64,000 nucleotides of DNA from Acuticoccus kalidii. GTDB lineage: Bacteria; Pseudomonadota; Alphaproteobacteria; Rhizobiales; Amorphaceae. The position numbers were made by a program, and so were the translations under genes. Positions 44,253 through 53,390 of the stretch are shown here, piece after piece. The stretch's first letter is position 1. The number at the start of each line of letters is the position of its first letter. The DNA is taken from NCBI RefSeq assembly GCF_021556395.1, contig NZ_JAKGCS010000033.1, positions 385,392 to 449,391 on the forward strand, written 5' to 3'. The notes beneath the pieces were generated by a model. The model had not been told where the DNA came from, ran no database searches, and saw only the letters and a list, made by a program, of their open reading frames with translations.

Positions 44253-45739
44253 TGCCGATCACCCGCCGCGCCTGGTTTGTCGCCTTCGCCCTGTCGATCG
44301 TGGCGCATGCCGGCTTTGCCGCTTGGCTCTTCCTGCGCGATCCCGACGAGGCGGAGGAAGAGACGTTCAACAATCCGATGCCCGTCTACGTCACCCCGTC
44401 GACCTTCGATGAGGTGGAGACGGCGGACGTGTCGGAGGCGGAGGTGGAAACGCCGGAGGCTGTCGCCGCCGCCGCCGACATGACCGACATGGAGGATGCC
44501 GAAGCGCCGGAGACGCCCGATGTCGTCCCGCCCTCGCAGGAGGAAGCGGCCGCGTCCGAGGCGGAGGCGGTCGAGGCCGAGACGGTCGAGGCGGAGGCCG
44601 CCCCGGCGGAAGACGTGCCCGGGATCGAGGCGACCGGCATCGAGGTGGCGGCGGACCCCGCCGAGCCCTCCGAGAGCGAGACGGCGGAGACCGACGCCGA
44701 GCCGATCGATACGCCCGAGACGGCGGCGTCCGAGCCCGTCGAGCCCGCGCCGTCCGAGCCGGTTGAGACTGAGACCGTAACCGCCCCTGCCGAGCCGTCG
44801 GACCCGGTCGAGGCTCCGGCGACGGCCGAGGCGCCCGCGCCGGTGGTCGAGGCGGCGCCGCAGGTGGGTGTCGCCCTCGCCGAGCCGGACGAAGTGACCG
44901 AACCCGCCGAGCCCGAGCCCGCCCCCGCCGAGCCGGCCGAGAGCGAGGCCGTCGAAGAGAGCGTCGCCGAGCTCGGGATCGAGACCGTGCCCGTTCCGGT
45001 GCGCTCGCCTTTCGCAGCGCCCGCGCAAGAGCCTGTCGAGGAAGAGGCCGTCGAAGAGGAGGTCGCGGCGATCGATCCGGAGACGCCGCCGCAGGAGGCG
45101 CCTGCCGCGAGCACGCCCGACGTGTCCCTCGACGCGCGGCCGAGCGAGGACTGGGTCCCGTTCCCGAACCGCCGCCCGTCGCCCGACGCCCCGAACACGA
45201 TCACCGATCCAGAGGCGCTCGCCGCGCTGGAGACGATGCCGGTGCCTCGTCTCAATCCCGTCCCGGACGATGTGCGCGAGACGGCCGAGCTCAGCGAAGT
45301 CGCCCAGCGCAGCGCCCAGCGGCGCGAAGCGGAAGCGGCGGCGGCCGCAGCGCGCCGGGCCAACGCGGCCCGCGCGGCACAGGAGGCCCGCTCGCAGCCG
45401 AACAGCAGCGGCACCGGTGGGACCGCCTCGAACCAGAGGCAGCAGCGCGCGTCGACGGATTCGAGCTCCCGCGCCGAGGCGAATTATGGCCGCGTCGTCC
45501 GTTCGCGGATCGCCGGTTCCTTCCGCGGCCGCGCGCAGCTTTCGGCGGCCGTCGCGACGGTGAGCGTCACGATCTCGAGCGCGGGCCGCATCACGGGCGT
45601 GAGCCTGTTGCGCAGCTCCGGCGACCGGGAGGTCGACGCCGCCGCGCTCGATGCGGTGCGGTCGGCGCGTTATCCGTCGTTCCCGCCGGACATCAGCCGT
45701 CCGAGCCTCACATTCACGGTGCCGCTCCGCGTCCAGTAG
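44249..45739 (+). CDS. tonB: TonB family protein
   Basis: A 496-residue protein, longer than typical TonB. The N-terminal anchor is FVAFALSIVAHAGFAAWLFL with the His of the TonB transmembrane helix (S-x3-H pattern). Residues from about 45 to 310 form an acidic, Pro/Ala/Glu-rich periplasm-spanning linker, much of it repeated EPAEP/EAE units. The C-terminal domain (about 410-496) shows NYGRVVRSRIAGSFRGRAQLSAAVATVSVTISSAGRITGV and ends PSLTFTVPLRVQ. It passes energy to outer membrane receptors, none of which are in the window. A bidirectional terminator follows 23 bp downstream. Confidence 0.92.
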   Translation: MMPITRRAWFVAFALSIVAHAGFAAWLFLRDPDEAEEETFNNPMPVYVTPSTFDEVETADVSEAEVETPEAVAAAADMTDMEDAEAPETPDVVPPSQEEAAASEAEAVEAETVEAEAAPAEDVPGIEATGIEVAADPAEPSESETAETDAEPIDTPETAASEPVEPAPSEPVETETVTAPAEPSDPVEAPATAEAPAPVVEAAPQVGVALAEPDEVTEPAEPEPAPAEPAESEAVEESVAELGIETVPVPVRSPFAAPAQEPVEEEAVEEEVAAIDPETPPQEAPAASTPDVSLDARPSEDWVPFPNRRPSPDAPNTITDPEALAALETMPVPRLNPVPDDVRETAELSEVAQRSAQRREAEAAAAAARRANAARAAQEARSQPNSSGTGGTASNQRQQRASTDSSSRAEANYGRVVRSRIAGSFRGRAQLSAAVATVSVTISSAGRITGVSLLRSSGDREVDAAALDAVRSARYPSFPPDISRPSLTFTVPLRVQ

Positions 45740-45762
45740 GCGTTGCGCTCACGCCCTAAACG

Positions 45763-45793
45763 AAAAGCCCCGGCGGGTTGCGCCGGGGCTTTT
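45763..45793. terminator. Bidirectional rho-independent terminator between tonB and ompA-like gene
   Basis: AAAA precedes GCCCCGGCG, a GGTTG loop and CGCCGGGGC followed by TTTT, so it can end both tonB (plus) and the convergent OmpA-like gene (minus). Confidence 0.9.
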
Positions 45794-45838
45794 GCGTTCG
45801 ATCCCGTGCCGTGCGGCGCGGGGGCGTCAGACGAGGTC

Positions 45839-46414
45839 TCAGGGGCCGAGATTGATGATCTGAACCCGGCGGTTGATCGCGTCATAGGGGTTCGCGAAGT
45901 CCTGAAGCTGTTCCTCGCCGAGGCCGATGGAGATCACTTCGCTTGCCGGGACGTTGAACGTCGTCGTAAGGGCCGCGGCCACCGAGGCGGCGCGCTTCTT
46001 GCTGAGCTCCAGATTGAACTCGCGCGGACCCGACGCGTCGGTGTGGCCGACGACGAGAAGCCGCTGACCCATCAGTGCGGGGGTGTGGAGCGCGTCAGCA
46101 ATAAGGCCGACCGAGTAATAGCTCTCCGGGCGAATACGGGCCGAATTGAGGTCGAAATTGATCTCGACGCTCAATTGGGGAAGGCGCGTGAGGCGATCGG
46201 AGACGGGGCCGGGCGCGTTGTCGCCGCCCATCGCGGCGGCACGCTCGGCCTCGCGCTGCAGCGCCATCGGGTCGAACGCACCGACGGTGCCCTCGGTGCG
46301 CTGGAGGCTGTTGACGATCTCATTGCGCGTGAGGCGGCTCTGTGCGTCGGCCGCGGTCGCCATGACACCGACGAGGGCGACACCGGCGAGCGCGCCGGCA
46401 AGGTGTTTCATCAT
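45839..46414 (-). CDS. OmpA family outer-membrane-associated protein
   Basis: A 191-residue protein with signal peptide KHLAGALAGVALVGVMATAADAQ and a C-terminal OmpA peptidoglycan-binding domain (INFDLNSARIRPESYYSVGLIADAL, VVGHTDASGPREFNLELSKKRAASVAAAL, NRRVQIINLG). The linker contains FDPMALQREAERAAAMGGDN. There is no beta-barrel, so it is a soluble or lipoprotein-like version that ties peptidoglycan in the periplasm. ATG codons at 46420, 46414 and 46411 are in frame; GAGGA spacing favours 46414 or 46411. Confidence 0.9.
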   Translation of the reverse strand: MMKHLAGALAGVALVGVMATAADAQSRLTRNEIVNSLQRTEGTVGAFDPMALQREAERAAAMGGDNAPGPVSDRLTRLPQLSVEINFDLNSARIRPESYYSVGLIADALHTPALMGQRLLVVGHTDASGPREFNLELSKKRAASVAAALTTTFNVPASEVISIGLGEEQLQDFANPYDAINRRVQIINLGP

Positions 46415-46432
46415 GATCATTCCTCGTCTTCC

Positions 46433-46849
46433 TCAGCGCCAGCCGGCGTTGGTGATCGCCTGGTTACAGGACTTGCTGACGCTCCGCTCGGCGGTGATGA
46501 GGCAGCTCAGCACGAAACCGCGGCCACGCTGGGTCATCGGACAGAAGCGCTGCGCATCGCGATTGCAAATCTGCCAAATGTCGTTCTGTGCTTTCATCCG
46601 TGCGGCGATGGAATTGCGGACCTGGACCATCGAGGTCTGGCACTGCGCCGCAAGGTTCTGCCGATTTTCGGCGAGGCAATTGGTGATGCCGCTGTTGGCG
46701 AGATTGGCGCTCTTGCAGTATTTTTCGATGTCGCTACCGCAATCACGCGCGAGGATCTGGATCGCATCCGCATAACCGATCGTTTGCGCATTGGCGTGAC
46801 TGCCGATGCCGATGGCGATGAGGAGCGATAGAGCGAAGGCTTTTATCAT
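46433..46849 (-). CDS. Secreted protein with two cysteine-rich (GLG1/FGFR-type) repeats
   Basis: A 138-residue periplasmic protein with a signal peptide (MIKAFALSLLIAIGIGSHANA). The mature part is two repeats with identical cysteine spacing, C-x7-C-x12-C-x11-C: first from DCGSDIEKYCK, second from ICNRDAQRFC. This matches the cysteine-rich repeat family (Cys_rich_FGFR, PF00839), best known in eukaryotic GLG1 but found in proteobacterial secreted proteins of unknown function. It is upstream of the OmpA-like gene by about 18 bp and likely cotranscribed. Confidence 0.85.
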   Translation of the reverse strand: MIKAFALSLLIAIGIGSHANAQTIGYADAIQILARDCGSDIEKYCKSANLANSGITNCLAENRQNLAAQCQTSMVQVRNSIAARMKAQNDIWQICNRDAQRFCPMTQRGRGFVLSCLITAERSVSKSCNQAITNAGWR

Positions 46850-47180
46850 GACCACCTCGATGGAGTTCTCGTTTCGCAAAGCCTCGTTATCTGCCACGCG
46901 CACATGGCGCCACTTATGATCGATCCTGATCGCAGGTTTTGCACCTTTGTGGAGCAACATGAGACGCATTGCGGCAACACCCGCATTTAGTGGGTTTATT
47001 TCCTTAATTTGAGAAAGAAAGATGTCCGCTATGATGCGGAGAACTTTCATGACGCCGTATTTCCGCACGTTCTAACTGACGATCGGCGTATTCGGCTCAC
47101 GCCGATTTTGACGCAGACTGCCTTTCCGGCGGGGCCGTCGGTGTCTTAGGTAGGGCGGGCAGATGAGGATGGTTGATCCG
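46850..47180. other. Divergent intergenic region, Cys-rich protein versus patatin gene
   Basis: About 330 bp with lower GC than the rest. The part near 46990-47020 is AT-rich (TTTATTTCCTTAATTTGAG). CGGCGT/ACGCCG at 47084-47104 forms a small hairpin followed by ATTTT. Promoters for both sides are expected; no small gene is visible. Confidence 0.5.
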
Positions 47181-48368
47181 ATGAACGACCCCACGAAGGC
47201 GAAGCTCAAGACCGTCCGGCCGCGACAGTCGCTGCCGTTCGAACGCATTGCGCTGCTTCTACAGGGCGGCGGCGCGCTCGGATCCTATCAGGCCGGGGTC
47301 TATCAGGCGCTCGCCGAGAACGATCTTCACCCCGATTGGGTCGCCGGTATTTCGATCGGCGCGGTCAATTGCGCTCTGATCGCGGGCAATCCGAAGGGAA
47401 AGCGCGTCGAGGCCCTGCGCACATTTTGGGAGCTGGTCACGAGCCCGCCGACCACGCCCACCGCCGCGATGCTCTCCTTTTTCGGAAACGCCGCGCCGCG
47501 CGGCGACCTCGCCCACCAACTCCTCAATCAGGCCCGCGCCTTCTCCACGATGATGGGGGGCGCGCCGAACTTCTTCGCGCCGCGCACCTTGCCGCCTTAT
47601 CTCCATCCGGCCGGCAGCATGGAGGCGCAGAGCTTTTATGATGTCACCCCGCTTCGCGACACCCTCGAAAGGCTTGTCGATTTCGACCGGATCAACGCCG
47701 GAGAGACGCGCTTTTCCGTCGGTGCGGTGAACGTCCGATCGGGAAATTTCGCCTATTTCGATTCCACCACCCACGATATCGGCCCCGAGCACGTCATGGC
47801 GTCCGGTGCGCTGCCGCCGGGCTTTCCGGCGGCCAAGGTGGAGGGGGAATATTATTGGGACGGCGGTCTCGTCTCCAACACGCCGCTTCAATGGGTGCTC
47901 GAAAGCAAGCCGCGGCGCGACACGCTCGCCTTTCAGGTGGACCTGTGGAGCTCGCGCGGTGACTTCCCCCGCGATCTCATCAGCCAGGATGTGCGCCAGA
48001 AGGACATCCGCTTTTCGAGCCGCACCCGCGCGGCGACCGACCAGTTCAAGAAGATGCAGCGGATGCGGCGGGCTCTGTGCGATCTTCTCGAGCACGTGCC
48101 CGATCGCGAGGCGTTGCAGGACGATCCGGACCTCGCCCTCCTGATGAACGAGGCCGACCGCAAGGTCTACAACATCGTCCATCTCATCTACCGGGCGAAG
48201 AATTACGAAGGGTCGTCGAAGGATTACGAGTTCTCGCGGCTCACGATGGAAGAGCATTGGGAGGCCGGCTACAACGACGCGAGCCGGACCTTGCGCTTCC
48301 CGGATGTGCTCGCCCGCCCGCAAACGCCCGACGGCGTCGCGACCTTCGACGTCGCCGACCTCACCTGA
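47181..48368 (+). CDS. Patatin-like phospholipase family protein with DUF3734 C-terminus
   Basis: A 395-residue cytoplasmic or peripheral serine hydrolase. The oxyanion loop LLLQGGGALGSYQAGVYQAL, nucleophile GISIG (Ser58) and catalytic Asp in YWDGGLVSNTP are present. A C-terminal DUF3734-like part (KVYNIVHLIYRAKNYEGSSKDYEFSRLTMEEHWEAGY) marks the group often found beside acetoacetate decarboxylase and 3-hydroxybutyrate dehydrogenase genes, suggesting a link to polyhydroxybutyrate or acyl-ester turnover. The dehydrogenase is not adjacent here. The start may be 47163 or 47181; the latter gives the family-like MNDPTKAKLK. Confidence 0.85.
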   Translation: MNDPTKAKLKTVRPRQSLPFERIALLLQGGGALGSYQAGVYQALAENDLHPDWVAGISIGAVNCALIAGNPKGKRVEALRTFWELVTSPPTTPTAAMLSFFGNAAPRGDLAHQLLNQARAFSTMMGGAPNFFAPRTLPPYLHPAGSMEAQSFYDVTPLRDTLERLVDFDRINAGETRFSVGAVNVRSGNFAYFDSTTHDIGPEHVMASGALPPGFPAAKVEGEYYWDGGLVSNTPLQWVLESKPRRDTLAFQVDLWSSRGDFPRDLISQDVRQKDIRFSSRTRAATDQFKKMQRMRRALCDLLEHVPDREALQDDPDLALLMNEADRKVYNIVHLIYRAKNYEGSSKDYEFSRLTMEEHWEAGYNDASRTLRFPDVLARPQTPDGVATFDVADLT

Positions 48369-48416
48369 CCGCATCCCGAAGGAGCGCCTCGGCTCCGCAA
48401 CATCACGGAAGACGCC

Positions 48417-49172
48417 ATGAAGATCGCCGACGTCCGCGCCAATGCCTTCGCGATGCCGCTCACCAACCCGGCCTATCCGAAGCCGCCTTATAAATTCTAC
48501 AACCGCGAATTCGTGGTCATCACCTACCGCACCGACCCCGAAAAGCTGCGCGCCGTGGTCCCGGAGCCGCTGGAGCCGGTGGGCGACACGGTGGCGTATG
48601 AATTTATCCGCATGCCCGATTCCACCGGCTTCGGCGACTATACCGAGACCGGCCAGGTGATCCCGGTGCGCTATACGACGCCCTCCGGCGAGGTGCAGAC
48701 CGGCGGCTATGTCCACGCGATGTATCTCGACGACAATTCACCGATCGCCGGCGGGCGCGAGATCTGGGGCTTTCCGAAAAAGCTTGCGTGCCCGAAAATC
48801 ATCCACGAGGCCGAAACGCTCGTCGGAACGCTGCATTATGGCTCCGTCCTCTGTGTCAACGCCACCATGGGCTACAAGCACCGCGAGGCGGACATGGCGG
48901 CGGTGCGCAAGGGGATGGATAACCCCGCCTTCATGATCAAGATCATCCCGCACGTCGACGGCACCGCGCGGGTCTGCGAACTCGTCCGCTATTATATGGA
49001 AGACATCACGCTGAAGGGGGCCTGGGAAGGGCCGGCGGCGCTTCAGCTCTTCGACCATGTGAGCTGCGACGTGAACAAGCTGCCGGTCCACGAGGTGGTG
49101 TCCGGCAGCCACTATATCGCCGACATCACCCTCGGGCTCGGCGAGGTGATCCACGACTATCTGAAGGACTGA
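48417..49172 (+). CDS. adc: Acetoacetate decarboxylase family protein
   Basis: A 251-residue enzyme that decarboxylates acetoacetate to acetone, or a related 2-keto acid reaction. The Schiff-base lysine region [15 protein letters not shown] is present (Lys121), preceded by [22 protein letters not shown] and followed by [19 protein letters not shown]. It follows the patatin-like gene by 48 bp, probably in one operon, and converges on hyuB with a 17-bp gap. Confidence 0.9.
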   Translation: MKIADVRANAFAMPLTNPAYPKPPYKFYNREFVVITYRTDPEKLRAVVPEPLEPVGDTVAYEFIRMPDSTGFGDYTETGQVIPVRYTTPSGEVQTGGYVHAMYLDDNSPIAGGREIWGFPKKLACPKIIHEAETLVGTLHYGSVLCVNATMGYKHREADMAAVRKGMDNPAFMIKIIPHVDGTARVCELVRYYMEDITLKGAWEGPAALQLFDHVSCDVNKLPVHEVVSGSHYIADITLGLGEVIHDYLKD

Positions 49173-49189
49173 GGCCCCCCGGCCGGCGT

Positions 49190-50830
49190 TCAGTCGTCCC
49201 AGCGCACGCCATAGGCGCGGGCGGCGCCGTCGGGGCTGAGGAAGCCCGCTTCGAGGTCGGCGCGCACGGCGGCCGTCGGCCGTTTGGCGGGCGGACCGTA
49301 GCCGCCGCCGCCCGCCTGGTTGAGGGTGAGGCGGCCGTCCGGCATCAATGTGTGCCGGCCCTGGCCGCTCACCGGCTCGCCGTCGATGAGATGCTCGCGG
49401 AGCGCACCCGCCTTGCCGCCGAAGAGGCCTTCGGCCGGAAATTGCGTGCGGTTCGCCATCGAGAACACGGTCATCGGATGGCCGGTGGCGTTCCTGAGGA
49501 CGATGGTCTGCCCCGCCCCGCCGCGGAATTGGCCGGCGCCGCCCGAATCGGGCCGGAGCGCCTTCTTTTCGACGAGAAGGCCGGAGAGCGGCTCGAACAC
49601 CTCGATCGGCGTCGTGCCGATATTGGAGGAGCCCGGCGTCGTCTGGCGGCCGTCGAGCCCGTCGAGACCGCCGAAACCGCCGGCCGCGAAATAGGTGGCC
49701 GACAGCTCCGAGCCGTCGGCGTGCCGCCCCTGGATCGTCATGATGTCGGTGAGGCCGGAGGCCGCCGTCACGCGGTCGGGCACGATCTCGGCCATCGCCG
49801 CATAGATCAGCGGAACGACGAAATGGCCGATCGTGTGCCGGCCGGCGGAGGCGGCGGGGGGCACCGCGTTGAGGATCGAGCCGACCGGCGCGGTGACGGT
49901 GATCGGCACGGTCGAGCCGTCATTGTTCGGAATGTCGGGCGTCGTCAGGCATTTGATCGCGTAGAGCGCCATTGAGCGGGTATAGGGAAACGGCACGTTG
50001 ATGCCCGCGCCGACACAGGGACCCGTGCCCTCGAAATCGATGGTGAGGCTCTCGCCCGCCTTGTTGATGCGGCACTTGAGGGTGCGCACCTCCTCGTGCG
50101 CCTCGACGTCGGTCTCGCTCGTATATTCGGCGTCTGGCAGCGCGGCGAGGGCGGTGCGCACGGCGGCTTCCGTCTGGGCGAGGATCTCGTCGGCGAGCGG
50201 GGTCAGCGAAGCGAGGTCATATTCCTCCATGAAGTCGAGCACCTGGCGGGCGACGACGGCGCTCGCGGCGATGCTCGCATGGATGTCCCCCATCACCTGA
50301 TCGGAGACGCGCACATTAAGGCGGATCAGCTCGACGATATCCTCGTCGAGGACGCCTTCCTTGACGAGCTTCAGGATCGGCAGCCGCAGCCCCTCATGGT
50401 AGATCTCGCGCGCCGAGACCGAAAACCCCATGCCGCCGATATCGGGCAGATGGGTGATGCTCATGGCGTAGCCGGCGATCTCGCCGTTGCGGAAGATCGG
50501 GCGCATCACGGCGAGGTCGTACATGTGGCCGGTGCCGATCGTCGGATCGTTGGAGACGACGACATCGCCCGGCTTCAGCTTGCCGCCGAATTTCATCAGC
50601 ATATGCGATAGCGTCACCGGCGCCGTGCCGATGAAGACGGGAATGCACTTCGTGCTCTGCGCGATCATGCGCCCGGCGGCGTCGAAGATCAGGATCGAGA
50701 GGTCGAAGCCCTCGCGCACCAGCGTCGAGAAGGAGGTGCGGATCAGCGCCGTCGCGCCCTCGTCGGTGATCGAGACGAGGCGTTCCCACAGGATCGAGAG
50801 GTCGACGGCGTCGAAGCGTTCTGCGGTCAT
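49190..50830 (-). CDS. Hydantoinase B / oxoprolinase family protein
   Basis: A 546-residue protein of the HyuB family. MTAERFDAVDLSILWERLVSITDEGATALIRTSFSTLVREG opens it, with VVSNDPTIGTGHMYDLAVMRPIF and GGGYGPPAKRP at the C-terminus. It pairs with HyuA as an ATP-dependent amidohydrolase of cyclic amides (hydantoins, 5-oxoproline, caprolactam) or as part of acetone/acetophenone-type carboxylases. The substrate cannot be chosen from sequence. It lies 12 bp after hyuA. Confidence 0.88.
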   Translation of the reverse strand: MTAERFDAVDLSILWERLVSITDEGATALIRTSFSTLVREGFDLSILIFDAAGRMIAQSTKCIPVFIGTAPVTLSHMLMKFGGKLKPGDVVVSNDPTIGTGHMYDLAVMRPIFRNGEIAGYAMSITHLPDIGGMGFSVSAREIYHEGLRLPILKLVKEGVLDEDIVELIRLNVRVSDQVMGDIHASIAASAVVARQVLDFMEEYDLASLTPLADEILAQTEAAVRTALAALPDAEYTSETDVEAHEEVRTLKCRINKAGESLTIDFEGTGPCVGAGINVPFPYTRSMALYAIKCLTTPDIPNNDGSTVPITVTAPVGSILNAVPPAASAGRHTIGHFVVPLIYAAMAEIVPDRVTAASGLTDIMTIQGRHADGSELSATYFAAGGFGGLDGLDGRQTTPGSSNIGTTPIEVFEPLSGLLVEKKALRPDSGGAGQFRGGAGQTIVLRNATGHPMTVFSMANRTQFPAEGLFGGKAGALREHLIDGEPVSGQGRHTLMPDGRLTLNQAGGGGYGPPAKRPTAAVRADLEAGFLSPDGAARAYGVRWDD

Positions 50831-50842
50831 GCGAAGCCCTCC

Positions 50843-52915
50843 TCAGAGTGCGATGGCGGCGACGATGTCGCCCGACGGGGTGACGGTGCCGACATCGCCG
50901 GCATCGAGGAGGACGGTCGATTCGCGCTCTTCGATGAGGGCGGGGCCCGTCACCTCGGCATCCGTGGTGAGGCGATAGCGGTCATAGACCGGCGTATCGA
51001 TGAGGCCGCCCGCCGTCGGGAAATAGGCCATGCGGGAGCCTTTGAGCGCGTCTTCGGCCGAGCCGGTGGCCTTCGCGAGGATCGGGACCGGCACCGGGCG
51101 CGGACCCGAGGCCTCCACCTTGAGGCTGACGATCTCGACCGGCTCGTCGAGCGTCACCTCGAAGACCGCGCCATAGGCTGCGTCGAAGAGGGCCGGCAGC
51201 GCGGCGAGGAGCGCGGCGGGATCGCCGGGCGGCAGCGCGACCTCGATGTCGTAGCCCTGGCCGCGATAGCGCATGTCGAGCCGCCGCTCGATGCTGATCG
51301 CCTCCGGCGCGAGGCCGGCCGAGAGGAGATAGGCGGACGCCTCTTCCTCGAGCGGGGCGAACGCCCGTTTGAAATCGTCGCCGGTGAGGGCATCGATCGC
51401 GGTGCGGTGGGAGCGGATCACTTCGAACTGCGCCGCGCCCGACAGCATCCCGAACGCCGACATCACGCCCGCGCCGGCCGGGAACACCACCTGCGGCACC
51501 TTGAGCTTGCGCGCGATCCGCGCGGCGTGGATCGGCCCGCCGCCGCCGAAGGCCGCCATGCCGGAGCGGCGATAGTCGAACCCGCGCTCGGTCGCGTGCA
51601 TCCGGAAGGCGCGGCTGATGTCCTCGTTGGCGATGTCGTGAATGCCCCAAGCGGTGCGCAAGGTCTCGAGGCCGAGCGGCTTGCCTCGCGCGTCGAGGGC
51701 GTTGCGCGCGCCCGCCGCGTCGAGGCGCATCGCGCCGCCGAGAAAATAGTCCGCATCGAGATAGCCGAGTACGAGGTTGGCGTCGGTGAGGGTCGCCTCC
51801 TTGCCGCCCCGTCCATAGGCGACGGGGCCGGGCATTGCGCCCGCACTCTCCGGGCCGACCCGCATCAGGCCGAGCTGGTCGATCCGCACGATGCTGCCCC
51901 CGCCGGAGCCGATCTCGGCCATGTCGATGACGGGGATCTGCAGCTTCAGCCCGCTGCCGCTCTTATGCTTGTAGGCGTGGGCCGCCTCGAACGAATAGGT
52001 CTTGAACGGCTTGCCGCCCCGCACGAGCGCGCCCTTCGCCGTCGTGCCGCCGAGATCGAAGGAGAGGAGATTGTCGATCCGGTGTGCCTCGCCGAGCCGC
52101 GCCGCCATGAGGACCCCCGCGGCGGGGCCGGACTCCAGAAGCCGCACCGGGTGCTGTCGCGCCGTCTCGGGCGACATCAATCCGCCGCCCGAGCCGATGA
52201 TCGCGAGACGGCCGGCAAAGCCGATTTCCGCGAGCCCGTCGGTGAGCCGCGCGAGATAGGTGTCGACCATCGGCTGCGCGTAGGCGTTCGCGCAGGTCGT
52301 CGTCCAGCGCTCGAACTCGCGCGCATAGGGAAAGACGCCGGAGGAGGTGGAGACCGGGATCTCGGGATAGAGCGACCTCGCGATCGCCTCGGTCGCCTCC
52401 TCGTGCGTCGCGCTCCGATAGGCGTGGAGATAGCAAACCGCGATCGCCTCGCACCCTTCGGTCTCGACGAGATAGGCAAGGGCGCTGCGCACCGCCGCCT
52501 CGTCGAGCGGCGTCAGCACGGCGCCGGTGTGGGTGATCCGCTCCGCGATCTCGACCCGGTGCCGGCGGGGGACCAGCGGTTCGGCGAACCGAAGGCGCAT
52601 GTCGTAAAGGTCGTAGCGCTGTTCCTGGCCGATATCGAAGGTGTCGCGAAAGCCCTCGGTGACGAGCATGCCGACCTTCGCCCCGCGCCGTTCGATCAGC
52701 GCATTGGTGACGAGCGTCGTGCCGTGGATGATCTCCTCGATCGCGCCGACCGCGATGCCGGCCTCGTCCGCGATAGAGGCGACGCCTTCGAGCACGGCCC
52801 GCGCCGGATCATCGGGCGTCGTCAGCCGCTTGTGGATGACGGTGCGGCGGGCGCTCCCGTCGATGAGCGCGAAGTCGGTGAATGTCCCGCCGATGTCGAT
52901 CCCAAGGCGTAGCAT
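50843..52915 (-). CDS. Hydantoinase A / oxoprolinase family protein
   Basis: A 690-residue ASKHA-fold ATPase subunit. LGIDIGGTFTDFALIDGS is the N-terminal ATP-binding loop, IIHGTTLVTNALIERRGAKVGMLVTEGFRD follows, LLSFDLGGTTAKGALV is the second phosphate loop, and AFGGGGPIHA lies near residue 480. It activates the substrate with ATP for hydrolysis together with HyuB. The start at 52915 gives the standard MLRLGIDIGG. Divergently transcribed from the small ORF, NIPSNAP, hydrolase and dehydrogenase genes; shared regulation is plausible. Confidence 0.9.
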   Translation of the reverse strand: MLRLGIDIGGTFTDFALIDGSARRTVIHKRLTTPDDPARAVLEGVASIADEAGIAVGAIEEIIHGTTLVTNALIERRGAKVGMLVTEGFRDTFDIGQEQRYDLYDMRLRFAEPLVPRRHRVEIAERITHTGAVLTPLDEAAVRSALAYLVETEGCEAIAVCYLHAYRSATHEEATEAIARSLYPEIPVSTSSGVFPYAREFERWTTTCANAYAQPMVDTYLARLTDGLAEIGFAGRLAIIGSGGGLMSPETARQHPVRLLESGPAAGVLMAARLGEAHRIDNLLSFDLGGTTAKGALVRGGKPFKTYSFEAAHAYKHKSGSGLKLQIPVIDMAEIGSGGGSIVRIDQLGLMRVGPESAGAMPGPVAYGRGGKEATLTDANLVLGYLDADYFLGGAMRLDAAGARNALDARGKPLGLETLRTAWGIHDIANEDISRAFRMHATERGFDYRRSGMAAFGGGGPIHAARIARKLKVPQVVFPAGAGVMSAFGMLSGAAQFEVIRSHRTAIDALTGDDFKRAFAPLEEEASAYLLSAGLAPEAISIERRLDMRYRGQGYDIEVALPPGDPAALLAALPALFDAAYGAVFEVTLDEPVEIVSLKVEASGPRPVPVPILAKATGSAEDALKGSRMAYFPTAGGLIDTPVYDRYRLTTDAEVTGPALIEERESTVLLDAGDVGTVTPSGDIVAAIAL

Positions 52916-53280
52916 CAGCACTCCCAAAGTCGATTGCGCCGGCCTTATCGGGCGCTGCGTGGCCGGGGTCAATCCGCATCTGGTCAGAGATTGGGCGCTG
53001 GTCGAACCTTGGGCACTCGCACGCGCCGACGAGGATGCGCGAGGTTTGGCCGCCGCGAGGACATTCCATATCGCGGAATATTGCGCATCGTTTGCGCAGC
53101 GCCGGGCGCAAACGGTCTTGTGCTGGCGCCATTTGTCCTCAAACTGCGGGCGAGGTCGTGGCGGATTGCATTCGGCCCGGACGAGGCAGGCGTTTGTGGT
53201 TCTCGGCCGGCCCGCAGACGGATGCGCCGAGCGCGTTCGTCTGCGGCCCCACGCACGACCGCAACGAGGAGATCATCGTC
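52916..53280. promoter_or_regulatory. Divergent control region of the hyuAB and NIPSNAP clusters
   Basis: About 365 bp between hyuA and the plus-strand cluster. It contains palindrome ATTCC-N7-GGAAT (53063-53067 and 53075-53079), then a second inverted repeat TTTGCGC-N8-GCGCAAA (53091-53112), and a further TTGCGCA-type half site at 53081-53087. Such paired palindromes fit operators for a GntR- or IclR-type regulator. No regulator gene is adjacent, and no clear -35/-10 stands out. Confidence 0.5.
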
Positions 53281-53388
53281 ATGCCGGGCCATTCGGCCGC
53301 CGAGCGGCTCTCGCGCCCGGAGACCATCGCGGAACTTGCGCGTCGCCCGGTCTTCGGCTGGGCCGACGACGCCTTCGACAAGAAGTGA
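53281..53388 (+). CDS. Candidate 35-residue protein ahead of the NIPSNAP gene
   Basis: ATG at 53281 has GAGGAG about 8 nt upstream, and the frame runs to TGA at 53388, 2 bp before the NIPSNAP start. The product begins MPGHSAAERLSRPETIAELA and ends WADDAFDKK. Third codon positions are GC-rich as in the neighbours. A longer in-frame opening reaches back into the operator region and looks non-coding. It may be a leader peptide or a small subunit. I recognise no family. Confidence 0.4.
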   Translation: MPGHSAAERLSRPETIAELARRPVFGWADDAFDKK

Positions 53389-53390
53389 CC

